Origin: Cypionkella sp. | Lineage (GTDB): Bacteria > Pseudomonadota > Alphaproteobacteria > Rhodobacterales > Rhodobacteraceae | NCBI RefSeq assembly: GCF_028290025.1 | Contig: NZ_JAQGKQ010000051.1 | Span: 1 to 64,000, forward strand | DNA length: 64,000 nucleotides | Direction of reading: 5' to 3' | In this document: piece by piece, positions 14,724 to 25,354 of the stretch | Layout: every line of letters begins with the position of its first letter | Numbering within the stretch: position 1 is the stretch's first letter | The notes under the pieces: generated by a model | Seen by the model: the letters and a program-made list of their open reading frames with translations, nothing else | Told to the model about the DNA's origin: nothing | Database searches by the model: none | Made by a program: the position numbers and the translations under genes

Positions 14724-16445
14724 TTACTTCTGCCAAGACTTGATCAGCTCGTCATAGGCAATCGTCTCACCCTGCGGCTTCTCGTTTTCCAGCTTGGCGA
14801 CCGGAGATCCCGGCTCGTCCAGCCAGACCTGCGGGTCTTTTTCTTCGTTCAGTTTCGGGCCGATATCACCTTGGACTCCAGCCTTCTCAAGCCGTCCCAA
14901 GACTTTCTCTTGCTCGGCACACAAAGCATCCAGCGCCTCTTGTGGGGTTTTCTCACCCGACATAGCGTCGCCGATGTTCTGCCACCACAGCTGCGCCATT
15001 TTCGGATAATCTGGGATGTTGGTGCCGGTAGGCGACCATGCAATCCGTGCTGGCGAGCGGTAGAATTCGATCAGGCCACCGAGTTTCGGGGCGCGATCGG
15101 TGAAGTGCTGGCTGTCAATGGTCGATTGACGGATGAAGGTAAGACCGACATCAGACTTCTTCATATCGACAGTTTTCGAGGTGACGAACTGGGCGTAAAG
15201 CCAAGCCGCCTGAGCGTGATCGACCGGGGTGGACTTCATCAATGTCCACGAACCCACATCTTGATAGCCAACCTTGGTGCCCTCTGACCAGTAAGCGCCG
15301 TGCGGGGACGGTGCCATGCGCCATTTCGGCGTGCCATCGTCGTTCATCACTGGCAGGCCGGGTTTCACCATGTCTGCAGTGAACGCGGTATACCAGAACG
15401 CTTGCTGGGCGATTTCACCCTGCGCAGGCACGGGGCCAGCTTCACCGAACACCATACCAGCCGCCGAAGGTGGTGCGTATTTTTGCAGCCATTCGATGGA
15501 TTTGGTGATCGCGTAAACCGCCGCTGCGTCATTCGTAGCACCGCCACGCGCAACGCAAGAGCCTACAGGCCGTGAGTTTTCGTCAACCCGGACGCCCCAT
15601 TCGTCAACTGGCAAACCGTTCGGCTCACCCTTGTCGCCCATACCGGCCATCGACATCCACGCGTCGGTGTAACGCCAGCCCAAGCTTGGGTCTTTCTTGC
15701 CGTAATCCATGTTGCCATAGACTTTGGCTGGACCGCCCGCATAGGTCATATCGCGTCCAGTGAAGAACTCCGCGATATCTTCGTAAGCCGACCAGTTGAT
15801 CGGAACGCCCAATTCATAGCCGTATTTGGCTTTGAAATCGTCTTTGGTTTTCTGATCGTTGAACCAATCGTAGCGGAACCAATAGAGGTTGGCGAACTGC
15901 TGGTCGGGCAGTTGATACAGTTTGCCATCCGGTGCGGTGGTAAAGCTGGTGCCGATAAAGTCAGCCAGATCAAGGCCGGGGTTGGTGACGGCTTTGCCTT
16001 CATTCGCCATCCAGTCGGTCAGATCGCGGGCCTGCTGATAGCGCCAGTGGGTGCCGATCAGGTCCGAGTCGTTGATATAGGCGTCATAAATATTTTCGCC
16101 CGACTGCATTTGGGTTTGCAGCTTTTCAACGACATCGCCTTCGCCGATCAGATCGTGGGTGACTTTGATGCCAGTCAGCGCGGTGAACGCCGGGGCCAGC
16201 ACTTTGGCCTCATATTCATGCGTGGTCAGGGTTTCCGAGGCGACCTTGATTTCCATGCCAGCATAAGGCTTTGCGGCGGTTTCAAACCATTGCAGTTCGG
16301 CTTCTTGATCGGCGCGCGACAGCACGGACATATCGCCGATTTCTTTATCAAGGAAAGCTTTGCCCGCCTCCATGTCGGCCATCGCCGGCATACCGTAGGC
16401 CATCAGCGCAAGCGCCATGGCGGTTGATGTTGTACGCAGTCTCAT
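14724..16445 (-). CDS. glpV: Glycerol ABC transporter substrate-binding protein
   Basis: A 573-residue periplasmic binding protein. Residues 1-23 form a signal peptide ending GMPAMA. The mature part starts with an unusual N-terminal helix pair (GKAFLDKEIGDMSVLSRADQEAEL), then a family 1 solute-binding fold with IKVASETLTTHEYEAKVLAPAF and a ligand region including YINDSDLIGTHWRYQQARDL. Length and order match the glycerol-binding protein GlpV of rhizobial glpDSTPQUV operons. It is last in the operon, as expected, and is followed by a strong terminator. Capture of glycerol for the GlpPQ permease is inferred from this context. Confidence 0.9.
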   Translation of the reverse strand: MRLRTTSTAMALALMAYGMPAMADMEAGKAFLDKEIGDMSVLSRADQEAELQWFETAAKPYAGMEIKVASETLTTHEYEAKVLAPAFTALTGIKVTHDLIGEGDVVEKLQTQMQSGENIYDAYINDSDLIGTHWRYQQARDLTDWMANEGKAVTNPGLDLADFIGTSFTTAPDGKLYQLPDQQFANLYWFRYDWFNDQKTKDDFKAKYGYELGVPINWSAYEDIAEFFTGRDMTYAGGPAKVYGNMDYGKKDPSLGWRYTDAWMSMAGMGDKGEPNGLPVDEWGVRVDENSRPVGSCVARGGATNDAAAVYAITKSIEWLQKYAPPSAAGMVFGEAGPVPAQGEIAQQAFWYTAFTADMVKPGLPVMNDDGTPKWRMAPSPHGAYWSEGTKVGYQDVGSWTLMKSTPVDHAQAAWLYAQFVTSKTVDMKKSDVGLTFIRQSTIDSQHFTDRAPKLGGLIEFYRSPARIAWSPTGTNIPDYPKMAQLWWQNIGDAMSGEKTPQEALDALCAEQEKVLGRLEKAGVQGDIGPKLNEEKDPQVWLDEPGSPVAKLENEKPQGETIAYDELIKSWQK

Positions 16446-16515
16446 TCGATTCCTCCCAGAATTGTTGGACGTGTCGTTATGGCCCGGCGATGGCTCACCG
16501 GGGTGGTTTGCTGCC

Positions 16516-16917
16516 TTATACCCAGCGAAAAACCGCGAAAGCGTAAAGCAGGCAGAGGATCAGCGCCCAAGTCAGCGGTGCGCCGAAGAAGAACAGCCAA
16601 GCCAAGTTGATGAAGGCCGAGCCGAGTAGGGTGATGAACAGCCGGTCGCCGCGCGTGGTTTCAATGCGCAGTATGCCGCGACGGGGTGTTTCAGGATAAC
16701 GGATCGCCAGCAGTGTGAAGGTGATCAGCAATGCGGCGATGATGTAGAAGAACAAGGCGACCGGGAAGGTCCAAGCCATCCAGCCGCCTTGGATCATTGG
16801 ATCAAACCATTGGAAACCTTCATCATTGCGCGGAGTGGCCCAAACGAGAAACGCAAGCAGCGCGACCATCGCGGCGAACAGGCTGATGAAGATTGAGTTC
16901 CAGCGTGAGGCGTTCAT
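16516..16917 (-). CDS. glpU: Small membrane protein of glycerol ABC transporter (DUF2160)
   Basis: A 133-residue protein with about four hydrophobic segments and a conserved DPMIQGGWMAWTFPVALFF core. It corresponds to GlpU, a small membrane component found only in this type of glycerol transporter; its function is not established. ATG 16917 lies just after the glpQ stop (TGA then TATG), with GGGAGGG about 6 nt upstream. The open frame extends 21 nt further 5' into glpQ but without a ribosome-binding site. Confidence 0.85.
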   Translation of the reverse strand: MNASRWNSIFISLFAAMVALLAFLVWATPRNDEGFQWFDPMIQGGWMAWTFPVALFFYIIAALLITFTLLAIRYPETPRRGILRIETTRGDRLFITLLGSAFINLAWLFFFGAPLTWALILCLLYAFAVFRWV

Positions 16918-16918
16918 A

Positions 16919-17721
16919 TCAAACCCTCCCGAGGGCAAAGCCCTTGGCGATGTAGTTGCGCACGAAGTAGATCACCAAGGCGCCGGGGATGATGGTGAGC
17001 ACCCCGGCTGCCGCGAGGACGCCCCAATCCATGCCTGATGCAGACACGGTGCGGGTCATGGTGGCGGCGATGGATTTGGCGTTCACGGCAGTGAGGGTGC
17101 GCGACAACAGCAACTCCACCCATGAGAACATGAAGCAGAAGAACGCCGCCACGCCGATGCCCGATGCCACCAGCGGCATGAAGATGCGGATGAAGAAGCG
17201 CGGGAACGAATAGCCGTCGATATAGGCGGTTTCGTCGATCTCTTTCGGGACGCCGCGCATGAAGCCCTCCAATATCCACACCGCGAGGGGGACGTTGAAC
17301 AGACAATGCGCGAGGGCGACGGCGATATGGGTGTCGAACAGGCCGATGGAGCTGTAAAGCTGGAAGAATGGCAGCGCGAACACGGCGGGCGGTGACATCC
17401 GGTTGGTCAGCAGCCAGAAGAACAGATGTTTATCGCCCATGAAGTTGTAGCGGCTGAAAGCGTAGGCGGCGGGCAATGCCACGGTGATTGAGATGAGGGT
17501 GTTCAGCACCACATAGATCATCGAATTAACGTAGCCCATATACCACGACGGATCGGTCAGGATGGTGACGTAATTGGCGAAGGTCAGCTTGTTCGGGACC
17601 AGCGAGAAGGTTGAGGTGATCTCGGTGTTGGTCTTTAGGCTCATATTGATCAGCCAGTAAATCGGGATCAGCAGGAACAGCAGGTAGATCGTCATGGTGA
17701 TCAGGGATGCGCGGTTTTTCA

Positions 17722-17725
<4 letters not shown>
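16919..17725 (-). CDS. glpQ: Glycerol ABC transporter permease
   Basis: A 268-residue inner-membrane permease of the MalG type with six predicted membrane helices. The EAA loop, which contacts the ATPases, is seen as EGFMRGVPKEIDETAYIDGY near residue 150. It pairs with GlpP to form the channel. Its ATG overlaps the glpP stop by 4 nt (ATGA). This GlpQ is the permease of the STPQUV system, not glycerophosphodiester phosphodiesterase, which shares the symbol. Confidence 0.92.
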
Positions 17726-18593
<868 letters not shown>

Positions 18594-18594
<1 letters not shown>

Positions 18595-19670
18595 CACACA
18601 GCCCCCCCTTGGACGCGCCAGTCGTCGGCGTAGACGTTTATCCGGGCGGGCTCGAAGCGTACGCGGGTTTGGTCGGCCCCAATCGCAGCCCCCTCAGCCG
18701 CGATTACGTTCACCACTTGGCCCGCGACTTCGCCTCGAATGATGCGGTGGCGGCCGACGTCTTCGACGCGGCGGATGGTGATCGGCAGGCCCTCGGTTGC
18801 GCTCAAAGCGCAGTATTCCGGGCGGATGCCGATCTGAGTGCGGCCAGTTTGCGGCGCATAAGCCGCGCCCAACGCCACATCAACACCCTGCAGGTGGGCC
18901 ACATTGCCCACCACCGCCGCATTCAGCAGGTTCATCCCCGGCGAGCCGATGAAATAGCCCACAAAGGTATGCGCGGGAGTTTCAAACAACTCCTCCGGCG
19001 TGCCCATTTGCACGACGCGGCCATCATACATCACCACAACTTTGTCAGCGAAGGTCAAAGCCTCGGTCTGGTCATGCGTCACATAAATCATCGTATGGCC
19101 AAACTCGCGGTGCAACTGCTTCAACTGCGTGCGCAACTCCCACTTCATATGCGGGTCGATCACCGTCAGCGGCTCATCAAACAGGATGGCATTCACATCC
19201 TCGCGCACCATGCCACGACCGAGACTGATCTTCTGCTTGGCATCGGCAGTCAGCCCGCGCGCCTTGCGATCTAACGTCGCCTCCATGCCAATGGTCTGCG
19301 CAATCGCCGCCACACGCGCCTTGATATAAGCGGGGTCCATGCCGCGATTTCGCAAAGGAAATGCAAGGTTTTCGCGCACGGTCATGGTGTCGTAAACCAC
19401 CGGAAACTGGAACACCTGCGCTATGTTGCGCTCGGCGGTTTCCGAGTCTGTCACATCGCGGTCGCCAAACAAAACCCGGCCTTGGCTCGGGCGCAGCAGC
19501 CCGGAAATGATGTTGAGCAATGTGGTTTTACCGCAACCCGACGAGCCGAGCAGCGCATAGGCCCCGCCATCCTGCCAAACGTGATCCATCTGCTTCAACG
19601 CATAATCGGCGTCGCTGGTAGGCGTGGCCGAGTAGCTGTGTGCGAGGTTTTTCAGGGTGATTTGCGCCAT
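18594..19670 (-). CDS. glpT: Glycerol ABC transporter ATP-binding protein
   Basis: A 358-residue ABC ATPase with a C-terminal OB-like regulatory domain. Walker A is GSSGCGKTT, the Q-loop is QVFQFP, Walker B is AILFDEPLTVIDP and the switch His is present in YVTHDQTEAL. The ABC signature is degenerate: LTADAKQKISLGRG stands where LSGGQxQR is expected. It is likely to pair with GlpS, which has the complementary pattern. It overlaps the glpS stop by one base. Confidence 0.92.
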
Positions 19671-20746
19671 TATGCAGCCACCGCGTAAGAGGCTGCCGAG
19701 GCCAGCCGCCCGTCGCCGTCAAAGACATAAATATGCGCCGGGTCGAGCCAAAGGCTGACCTCATCACCCGCGTTCAAACTCTGCACGCCATGCACCAAAG
19801 CCACCCAACGATCTGGCCCGTGTTGCAGATGCAGGAAGGTTTCCGAGCCGGTAATCTCAGACGCGGTCGTGGTGCAGGGCAGTTCAATCGCATCGGCGCT
19901 GGGTTTGTGAAGGCTCAAATGATTGGCGCGGAAGCCAGCGGTATAAGCACCATCGGGAAGCGTGTTGAACGCATCAGCGTGGCGACCACCAAAGCGCAAG
20001 CTGTTGCCCTGCTTGGTGAAACTGAGGAAATTCATCGGCGGATCGCTGAACACGCGGGCGGTGGTGGCATCGACCGGGTGGCGATAAACTTGCGGCGTCG
20101 GGCCGAATTGCGTCACATGGCCTTGCCACAAAGTCGCGGTATTGCCGCCGAGCAGCAAAGCCTCCTCCGGCTCGGTCGTGGCATAGACAAAGATGGCCCC
20201 GGATTTCTCAAATATACGCGGGATCTCGGCGCGGAGTTCCTCGCGCAGCTTGTAGTCGAGGTTGGCAAGCGGCTCATCCAGCAGCACCAGCCCCGCCTCT
20301 TTCACCAAGGCGCGGGCCAAGGCGCAGCGTTGCTGTTGGCCACCCGAAAGCTCCAAAGGTTTGCGTTGTAGCATCGGGGTGATTTTCAGCATTTCAGCAG
20401 TTTCGCGCACGGCACGGTCAATTTCCGCAGTCGATTTACCAATCAGCCGCAGCGGCGAGGCGATGTTGTCATAGACGCTCATCCCCGGATAATTGATGAA
20501 TTGCTGGTAAACCATCGCGACCTTGCGATCCTGCACGCGCATTCCGGTAACGTCTTTGCCCTGCCAAAAAATCTTGCCCGCAGTCGGCTGATCAAGCCCC
20601 GCCATCAGCCGCATCAAACTGGTTTTGCCCGACAAAGTCGGCCCGAGCAGCACGTTCATCGTGCCATTCTCCAACGTCAGATTGGTGGGCTGAATATAGC
20701 TTTGGCCCTTCACCACACGCGAAACGGATTGCAGTTCAATCGACAT
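19670..20746 (-). CDS. glpS: Glycerol ABC transporter ATP-binding protein
   Basis: A 358-residue ABC ATPase with a C-terminal TOBE-type domain. Walker A is GPTLSGKTS, the signature [14 protein letters not shown] is intact and Walker B is LVLLDEPLANLD. The switch-region His is replaced: VYATTEPEEAL occupies the place of VTHDQxEA. It should form an asymmetric heterodimer with GlpT. The gene is second in the operon, 9 nt after glpD. Confidence 0.92.
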   Translation of the reverse strand: MSIELQSVSRVVKGQSYIQPTNLTLENGTMNVLLGPTLSGKTSLMRLMAGLDQPTAGKIFWQGKDVTGMRVQDRKVAMVYQQFINYPGMSVYDNIASPLRLIGKSTAEIDRAVRETAEMLKITPMLQRKPLELSGGQQQRCALARALVKEAGLVLLDEPLANLDYKLREELRAEIPRIFEKSGAIFVYATTEPEEALLLGGNTATLWQGHVTQFGPTPQVYRHPVDATTARVFSDPPMNFLSFTKQGNSLRFGGRHADAFNTLPDGAYTAGFRANHLSLHKPSADAIELPCTTTASEITGSETFLHLQHGPDRWVALVHGVQSLNAGDEVSLWLDPAHIYVFDGDGRLASAASYAVAA

Positions 20747-20755
20747 ACCAGTCCC

Positions 20756-22345
20756 TCATTCCGCCGCAGGGCTGATCGCCCTTTGGCTTAGCATAGCCGA
20801 CATAAAGCCCGAAAGTTGTGCAATTTGTGAATCGTTCAAACGCAGGCCAAGTTTGGTGCGCCGCCAGATGATATCGGCAGGCTCGACGGCAAATTCATGG
20901 GTGATCAGCCAGCGCACTTCGGCCTCGGTCAGTGTGGCACCAAAGTCTTGGCCGAGGTCGGAGGTTTGGCTGGCTTGGCCGAGCAGGATTGCAGCTTCGG
21001 AGCCGTAAGCGCGGATCAATCTGGCGGCCCAAGCCGGGGTCAGGAAAGGGTAGTTTTGTGCAAGATTGGCGGTCAGTTTCGCCACATCCGTATGCGGAAA
21101 ATCACCACCGGGCAGGGCGACGCGAGCGGTCCAAGCGGGTTTGGCATTGGGGAAGAACGGTGCCAGTTTCGCCAGCGCAGATTCAGCAAGACGGCGGTGG
21201 GTGGTAATTTTACCGCCAAACACATTCAGCAAAGGCGCGCCGTTCTGGTCCAGCGACAGCACATAATCGCGGGTCGCAGCAGTGGCCGAACTTGCGCCGT
21301 CATTATAGAGCGGGCGGACGCCGGAATAGGTCCAGACCACATCATCGCGGGTGACGGGTTTGGCGAAGTATTGGCTTGCGAAATCAAGCAGATAGTCACG
21401 TTCCTCATCGGTGCAATGCGCGTCACCGGGGGCGGATTGGTGATCTTTGTCAGTCGTGCCGATCAGGGTGAAATCTTGCTCATAGGGGATGGCGAAGATG
21501 ATCCGGCCATCGCTGCCTTGGAAGAAATAGCAGCGGTCGTGATCGTAAAGCTTGCGGGTGACAATGTGAGAGCCGCGCACCAGACGCACGCCTTCGCTCG
21601 AGTTAATCCGGGCGACGTTGCGGATGATATCCTCGACCCATGGGCCACCGGCATTGACCAAAGCGCGGGCGGTGTGGCTGGTTTGGCCCTGCGCGTCTTG
21701 CGTGGTGATCTGCCACAGATCGCCAGCCCGCGCGGCACTGATCACACGGGTGCGGGTGTGGATATTAGCCCCGCGCTGGGCGGCATCGCGGGCGTTCAGC
21801 GACACCAGTTTGGCGTCCTCAATCCAGCAATCGGAGTATTCATAGGCATGGGCAAACCGCTTTTGCAAAGGCGCTCCGGCGGGGTCGGTTTTCAGATCGA
21901 GCGTGCGGGTGGCGGGCAGGATTTTGCGGCCCCCGAGGGTGTCGTACATGAACAAACCAAGCCGGATCAGCCAAGCCGGTCTGCGGCCCTTCATCCACGG
22001 CATCAGCCGCGCCATCAGCTTGCCGGTGGGGGTTTCGCCCTCAAACCGCATGTCGGGGTGGTAGGGCAAAACGAAGCGCATCGGCCACGAAATGTGCGGC
22101 ATGGCGACCAGCAGGGTTTCGCGCTCGTCAAGGGCTTCACGCACCAGACGGAACTCAAAATACTCCAGATAGCGCAGGCCACCGTGGAACAGTTTCGTGC
22201 TCGCCGAGGAGGTTGCCTGCGCCAGATCACCCTGTTCAGCCAGCGTCACCGACAAGCCGCGACCGACCGCATCGCGGGCAATGCCGCAGCCATTGATGCC
22301 GCCGCCGATGATGAAAAGATCGACCGTTTCCGGCCGCTGCTGCAT
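20756..22345 (-). CDS. glpD: Aerobic glycerol-3-phosphate dehydrogenase
   Basis: About 529 residues. This membrane-associated FAD enzyme oxidises sn-glycerol 3-phosphate to dihydroxyacetone phosphate and passes electrons to quinone. The FAD-binding GGGINGCGIARDAVGRG is at residues 14-30, followed by SSASTKLFHGGLRYLE. The middle has NAGGPWVEDI and the C-terminal helical domain follows FGGKITTHRRLAESAL. A GGAGGAG lies 8 nt before an in-frame TTG (22351) and 14 nt before ATG 22345, so the TTG may be the true start. It is first in the operon and divergent from glpR. Confidence 0.95.
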   Translation of the reverse strand: MQQRPETVDLFIIGGGINGCGIARDAVGRGLSVTLAEQGDLAQATSSASTKLFHGGLRYLEYFEFRLVREALDERETLLVAMPHISWPMRFVLPYHPDMRFEGETPTGKLMARLMPWMKGRRPAWLIRLGLFMYDTLGGRKILPATRTLDLKTDPAGAPLQKRFAHAYEYSDCWIEDAKLVSLNARDAAQRGANIHTRTRVISAARAGDLWQITTQDAQGQTSHTARALVNAGGPWVEDIIRNVARINSSEGVRLVRGSHIVTRKLYDHDRCYFFQGSDGRIIFAIPYEQDFTLIGTTDKDHQSAPGDAHCTDEERDYLLDFASQYFAKPVTRDDVVWTYSGVRPLYNDGASSATAATRDYVLSLDQNGAPLLNVFGGKITTHRRLAESALAKLAPFFPNAKPAWTARVALPGGDFPHTDVAKLTANLAQNYPFLTPAWAARLIRAYGSEAAILLGQASQTSDLGQDFGATLTEAEVRWLITHEFAVEPADIIWRRTKLGLRLNDSQIAQLSGFMSAMLSQRAISPAAE

Positions 22346-22411
22346 GGTCAAGCTTAGGTCTCCTCCCCTAGCGAGGCAAAGGCTGAAGCAATCGCCGGGG
22401 CCGGTCAACTA

Positions 22412-22457
22412 TTATTTTCGCTTTTGTGCGAATTGAAATAAAGCGAACATTTCTCGC
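22412..22457. promoter_or_regulatory. Probable GlpR operator cluster
   Basis: The glpD-glpR intergenic region contains TTCGC-ttttgt-GCGAA (22417-22432), another GCGAA at 22443-22447 and a GCGA...TCGC pair across 22443-22457. These half sites fit the TTCG/CGAA pattern of DeoR-type GlpR operators. Binding here could repress both the operon and glpR. Confidence 0.5.
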
Positions 22458-22616
22458 GGATTGATTGCGCTAACCCTGTTGATTTACCTGCGATATCCCC
22501 CAAACCGCGCAAATTCGCGCTGCGCTGCGGCGTCAAGTTTTACCGCGATGCGGCGAAGTTTCGGCCTTGAACCGTGTTACAAACTAGCCGAAAGATGCGG
22601 CTTATCCCGGCGTTAC

Positions 22617-23393
22617 ATGCGAAAGGAAGCCGCCTTGGCCTTAAGCTTTCGGCAGACTGAGATTGTCGAAATTGCCCGCGCCGATGGCCGCGTGGTGGTT
22701 GAAGATTTGGCGCAACGCTTCGATGTGACCTTGCAGACCATCCGGCGCGATTTGACCGAACTCGCCGATTCTGGCCTGCTCGACCGGGTGCATGGCGGGG
22801 CGGTGCCGCGCACGGGCGTGACCAATCTGGGCTATGACGAGCGCCGGGTGATGAACGAGGCCGCGAAGGCTGCGATTGCCAAAGCCTGTGCGGCGGCGAT
22901 CCCGGATAATTGCTCGATCATCATCAATCTGGGCACCACGACCGAGGCTGTCGCGCGTGAGTTGCTGCAACATCGCAACATCACGGTGATCACCAATAAC
23001 ATGAACGTCGCCAATATCTTAGTGGCCAATCCCAGTTGCGATATCATGGTGGCGGGCGGTGCGTTCCGGCGATCAGACGGCGGTTTGGTGGGCGAATTGA
23101 CCACGCAATTCTTTGAGCAGTTCAAGGTCGATTACGCGATCATCGGCAGCTCGGCTTTAGACGGCGACGGCGATTTGCTCGACTTCGATCTGGCCGAGGT
23201 GCGGGTGTCTAAAACCATCATTCGGCAAGCGCGGCGGGTGTTTCTGGTTTGCGATCATTCCAAACTCGGGCGCTCTGCTCCGGCGCGCTTGGCGTCGTTG
23301 AGTGAGATCAGCGAAGTGTTTACCGATCAGCTTTTCCCGGAGGATTTGGCGCAGCGATGCGATGCGTGGGGCACCAAAATCAACTGCTGTTAG
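22617..23393 (+). CDS. glpR: DeoR-family regulator of glycerol utilisation
   Basis: About 258 residues with the DeoR layout. The N-terminal winged helix (FRQTEIVEIARADGRVVVEDLAQRF... TIRRDLTELADSGLLDRVHGGA) is followed by a sugar-phosphate-binding domain with NLGTTTEAVA and LVCDHSKLGR. It probably represses the divergent glp operon and is released by glycerol 3-phosphate. ATG 22617 is given, but an in-frame TTG at 22635 has AAGGAAG at 6-7 nt and would give a start (M-ALSFRQ) like that of relatives; the TTG may be correct. Confidence 0.9.
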   Translation: MRKEAALALSFRQTEIVEIARADGRVVVEDLAQRFDVTLQTIRRDLTELADSGLLDRVHGGAVPRTGVTNLGYDERRVMNEAAKAAIAKACAAAIPDNCSIIINLGTTTEAVARELLQHRNITVITNNMNVANILVANPSCDIMVAGGAFRRSDGGLVGELTTQFFEQFKVDYAIIGSSALDGDGDLLDFDLAEVRVSKTIIRQARRVFLVCDHSKLGRSAPARLASLSEISEVFTDQLFPEDLAQRCDAWGTKINCC

Positions 23394-23409
23394 GGCCAAC
23401 CCGCAACAC

Positions 23410-24621
23410 TCACTGGTGCCGCAAAGCCTCAATCGGGTCTAGCCGTGCCGCCCTGCGTGCCGGGAAATAGCCGAACACCACGCCGACCAGCGCCGAAAAC
23501 CCGAACGCCAGCGCCACCACCGCCCCCGATGGCGCGAACGGGATCGCCATGAAAACCGAGCCGCCATAGGCAAGCGCCAGCCCGACGCCGATGCCAACCG
23601 CACCACCTAACAGCGACAGCACCACGGCTTCGACCAAAAACTGCATCAGCACTTGGCCCGCACTCGCCCCCACCGCCAGTCGTATACCGATTTCGCGGGT
23701 GCGTTCGGTGACCGACACCAGCATGATGTTCATAATGCCGATGCCGCCGACCAACAGGCTGACCGCCGCCACCGACGACAAAAGCCCGGTCAGCACCGCG
23801 TTGACGCCGCCGAGCATATTCGCCAGTTCCTTCATATCGCTGACGCTGAAATTGTCGGTTTGGGTTAGCCCGATCCGCCGCCGCTCGCGCAGAACTTGGC
23901 TCACCGCCTTGATACCGTCCTCGGACGACACCGATTTGCGCAGCGCCACCGCGATGGAATCGACGTTGTTATTGCCCTCCAGCCGCCGCTGCACGGTTTT
24001 GGCGGGCATCAGCACCAGATCATCCTGATCCTGCCCGAAACTGCCCGCGCCGCGCGCCTGTAACACGCCGATCACCGGGCAGGCGACGTTTTTCACCCGA
24101 ATGATCTGCCCGATGGGGTCAGAACGATCAAACAGCTTGCTCGCCACAGTTTGCCCGATGACGCAGACCGCCGAACCTGCGGTTTCCTCGTGCGGCTCAA
24201 AACTGCGACCCGCTGACAGCGGCCAGTTCTGCACCCGCGTGTAGTCATTATTGGTGCCGTAAACTTGGGTCGCCGCGTTGGCATTGCCGAACACCACGGT
24301 CTGACCGGAGCTGACCACCGGGGCGGCATAGCCCACTTCGGGCAATGTCGCCAAAACTTCGGCATCCTTCAAGCTAAAGCGCGGGGCCGCCGCGCCGCCA
24401 CCGACAGGCGGGCCAAAGCCGCGCGTGCCGGGGCGCACCGTCAGCACATTGGTGCCCAAAGCCGAGACGCTGGCGTTGACTTGCGCCGATGACCCCTGCC
24501 CAATCGTCACCATCGCGATCACAGCAGCGACGCCAATCACCACGCCAAGCACGGTCAGAAACGTGCGCAATTTGTTGCGGATGATGGTGGTGAATGCGAG
24601 GGTTATGCTTTCCCAAAACAT
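23410..24621 (-). CDS. MacB-type ABC exporter permease
   Basis: A 403-residue permease with the type VII (MacB/FtsX) plan: one N-terminal membrane segment (LRTFLTVLGVVIGVAAVIAMV), a periplasmic domain (about residues 45-270) and three C-terminal membrane helices with TERTREIGIRLAVGA between them. It works with the ATPase and adaptor encoded just upstream. ATG 24621 has GGAG in range and sits 1 nt after the ATPase stop. Likely cargo includes peptides, lipids or macrolide-like compounds; this cannot be told apart here. Confidence 0.88.
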   Translation of the reverse strand: MFWESITLAFTTIIRNKLRTFLTVLGVVIGVAAVIAMVTIGQGSSAQVNASVSALGTNVLTVRPGTRGFGPPVGGGAAAPRFSLKDAEVLATLPEVGYAAPVVSSGQTVVFGNANAATQVYGTNNDYTRVQNWPLSAGRSFEPHEETAGSAVCVIGQTVASKLFDRSDPIGQIIRVKNVACPVIGVLQARGAGSFGQDQDDLVLMPAKTVQRRLEGNNNVDSIAVALRKSVSSEDGIKAVSQVLRERRRIGLTQTDNFSVSDMKELANMLGGVNAVLTGLLSSVAAVSLLVGGIGIMNIMLVSVTERTREIGIRLAVGASAGQVLMQFLVEAVVLSLLGGAVGIGVGLALAYGGSVFMAIPFAPSGAVVALAFGFSALVGVVFGYFPARRAARLDPIEALRHQ

Positions 24622-24622
24622 C

Positions 24623-25354
24623 CTACGCGCTCCGTGAGATTGGCGCAGGCGTGGCCTCATCGCGGCTGAGTTTGCCATCGGTGAACACCAGCAGGCGTTG
24701 CGCATAGGCCGCGATGTCTTCCTCATGCGTCACCATCACAATGGTGATGCCGTCGCGGTTAAGCGCCTGCAAAAGCTGCATAATCTCATGGCTGCGGTGG
24801 CTGTCGAGGTTGCCCGTCGGCTCGTCGGCGAGGATCACCATCGGATCACTGGCAAGCGCCCGGGCAATCGCCACCCGCTGTTGCTGGCCACCGGAAAGCT
24901 GCGAGGGGTCGTGGTTCTCGCGGCCCTCTAGCCCGACCTTTTGCAACGCCAGCCGCGCACGGGCAACACGTTCCGATTTCGCCATGCCTTTGTAGATCAA
25001 TGGCAATTCGACATTTTCCAGCGCCGATTGTCGGGCGAGCAGGTTGAAACCCTGAAACACAAAGCCCAAGCAATGCCTGCGCAGCAACGCGCGGCGGTCT
25101 TGGTCTAAATCCTGCACCTCAACGCCCTGAAACAGATATTTCCCCGCCGAAGGCCGATCCAGACAGCCGATAATGTTCATCGCGGTAGATTTTCCAGACC
25201 CAGACGGCCCCATGATGGCGACGAACTCACCGCGCTGGATGGTCATATCAACACCGTCGAGTGCGCGCACTTCCGCCTCGCCCGCACCATAACTGCGATG
25301 GATATTGGAGAACTGGATAAGCGGCTGAACGGGGGCCAGACCGGAGCTTTGCAT
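24623..25354 (-). CDS. MacB/LolD-type ABC ATPase
   Basis: A 243-residue ABC ATPase with Walker [10 protein letters not shown], signature [16 protein letters not shown], Walker [13 protein letters not shown] and the switch His in MVTHEEDIA. The [18 protein letters not shown] opening is typical of the LolD/MacB subfamily. Its ATG shares one base with the adaptor stop (TGATG), so the three exporter genes are translationally coupled. Confidence 0.92.
   Translation of the reverse strand: MQSSGLAPVQPLIQFSNIHRSYGAGEAEVRALDGVDMTIQRGEFVAIMGPSGSGKSTAMNIIGCLDRPSAGKYLFQGVEVQDLDQDRRALLRRHCLGFVFQGFNLLARQSALENVELPLIYKGMAKSERVARARLALQKVGLEGRENHDPSQLSGGQQQRVAIARALASDPMVILADEPTGNLDSHRSHEIMQLLQALNRDGITIVMVTHEEDIAAYAQRLLVFTDGKLSRDEATPAPISRSA

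Noticed and set aside
20897..22357. Long 486-codon plus-strand open frame
   Set aside because: It lies fully antisense to glpD, whose motifs are intact; the frame is a by-product of high GC codon use.
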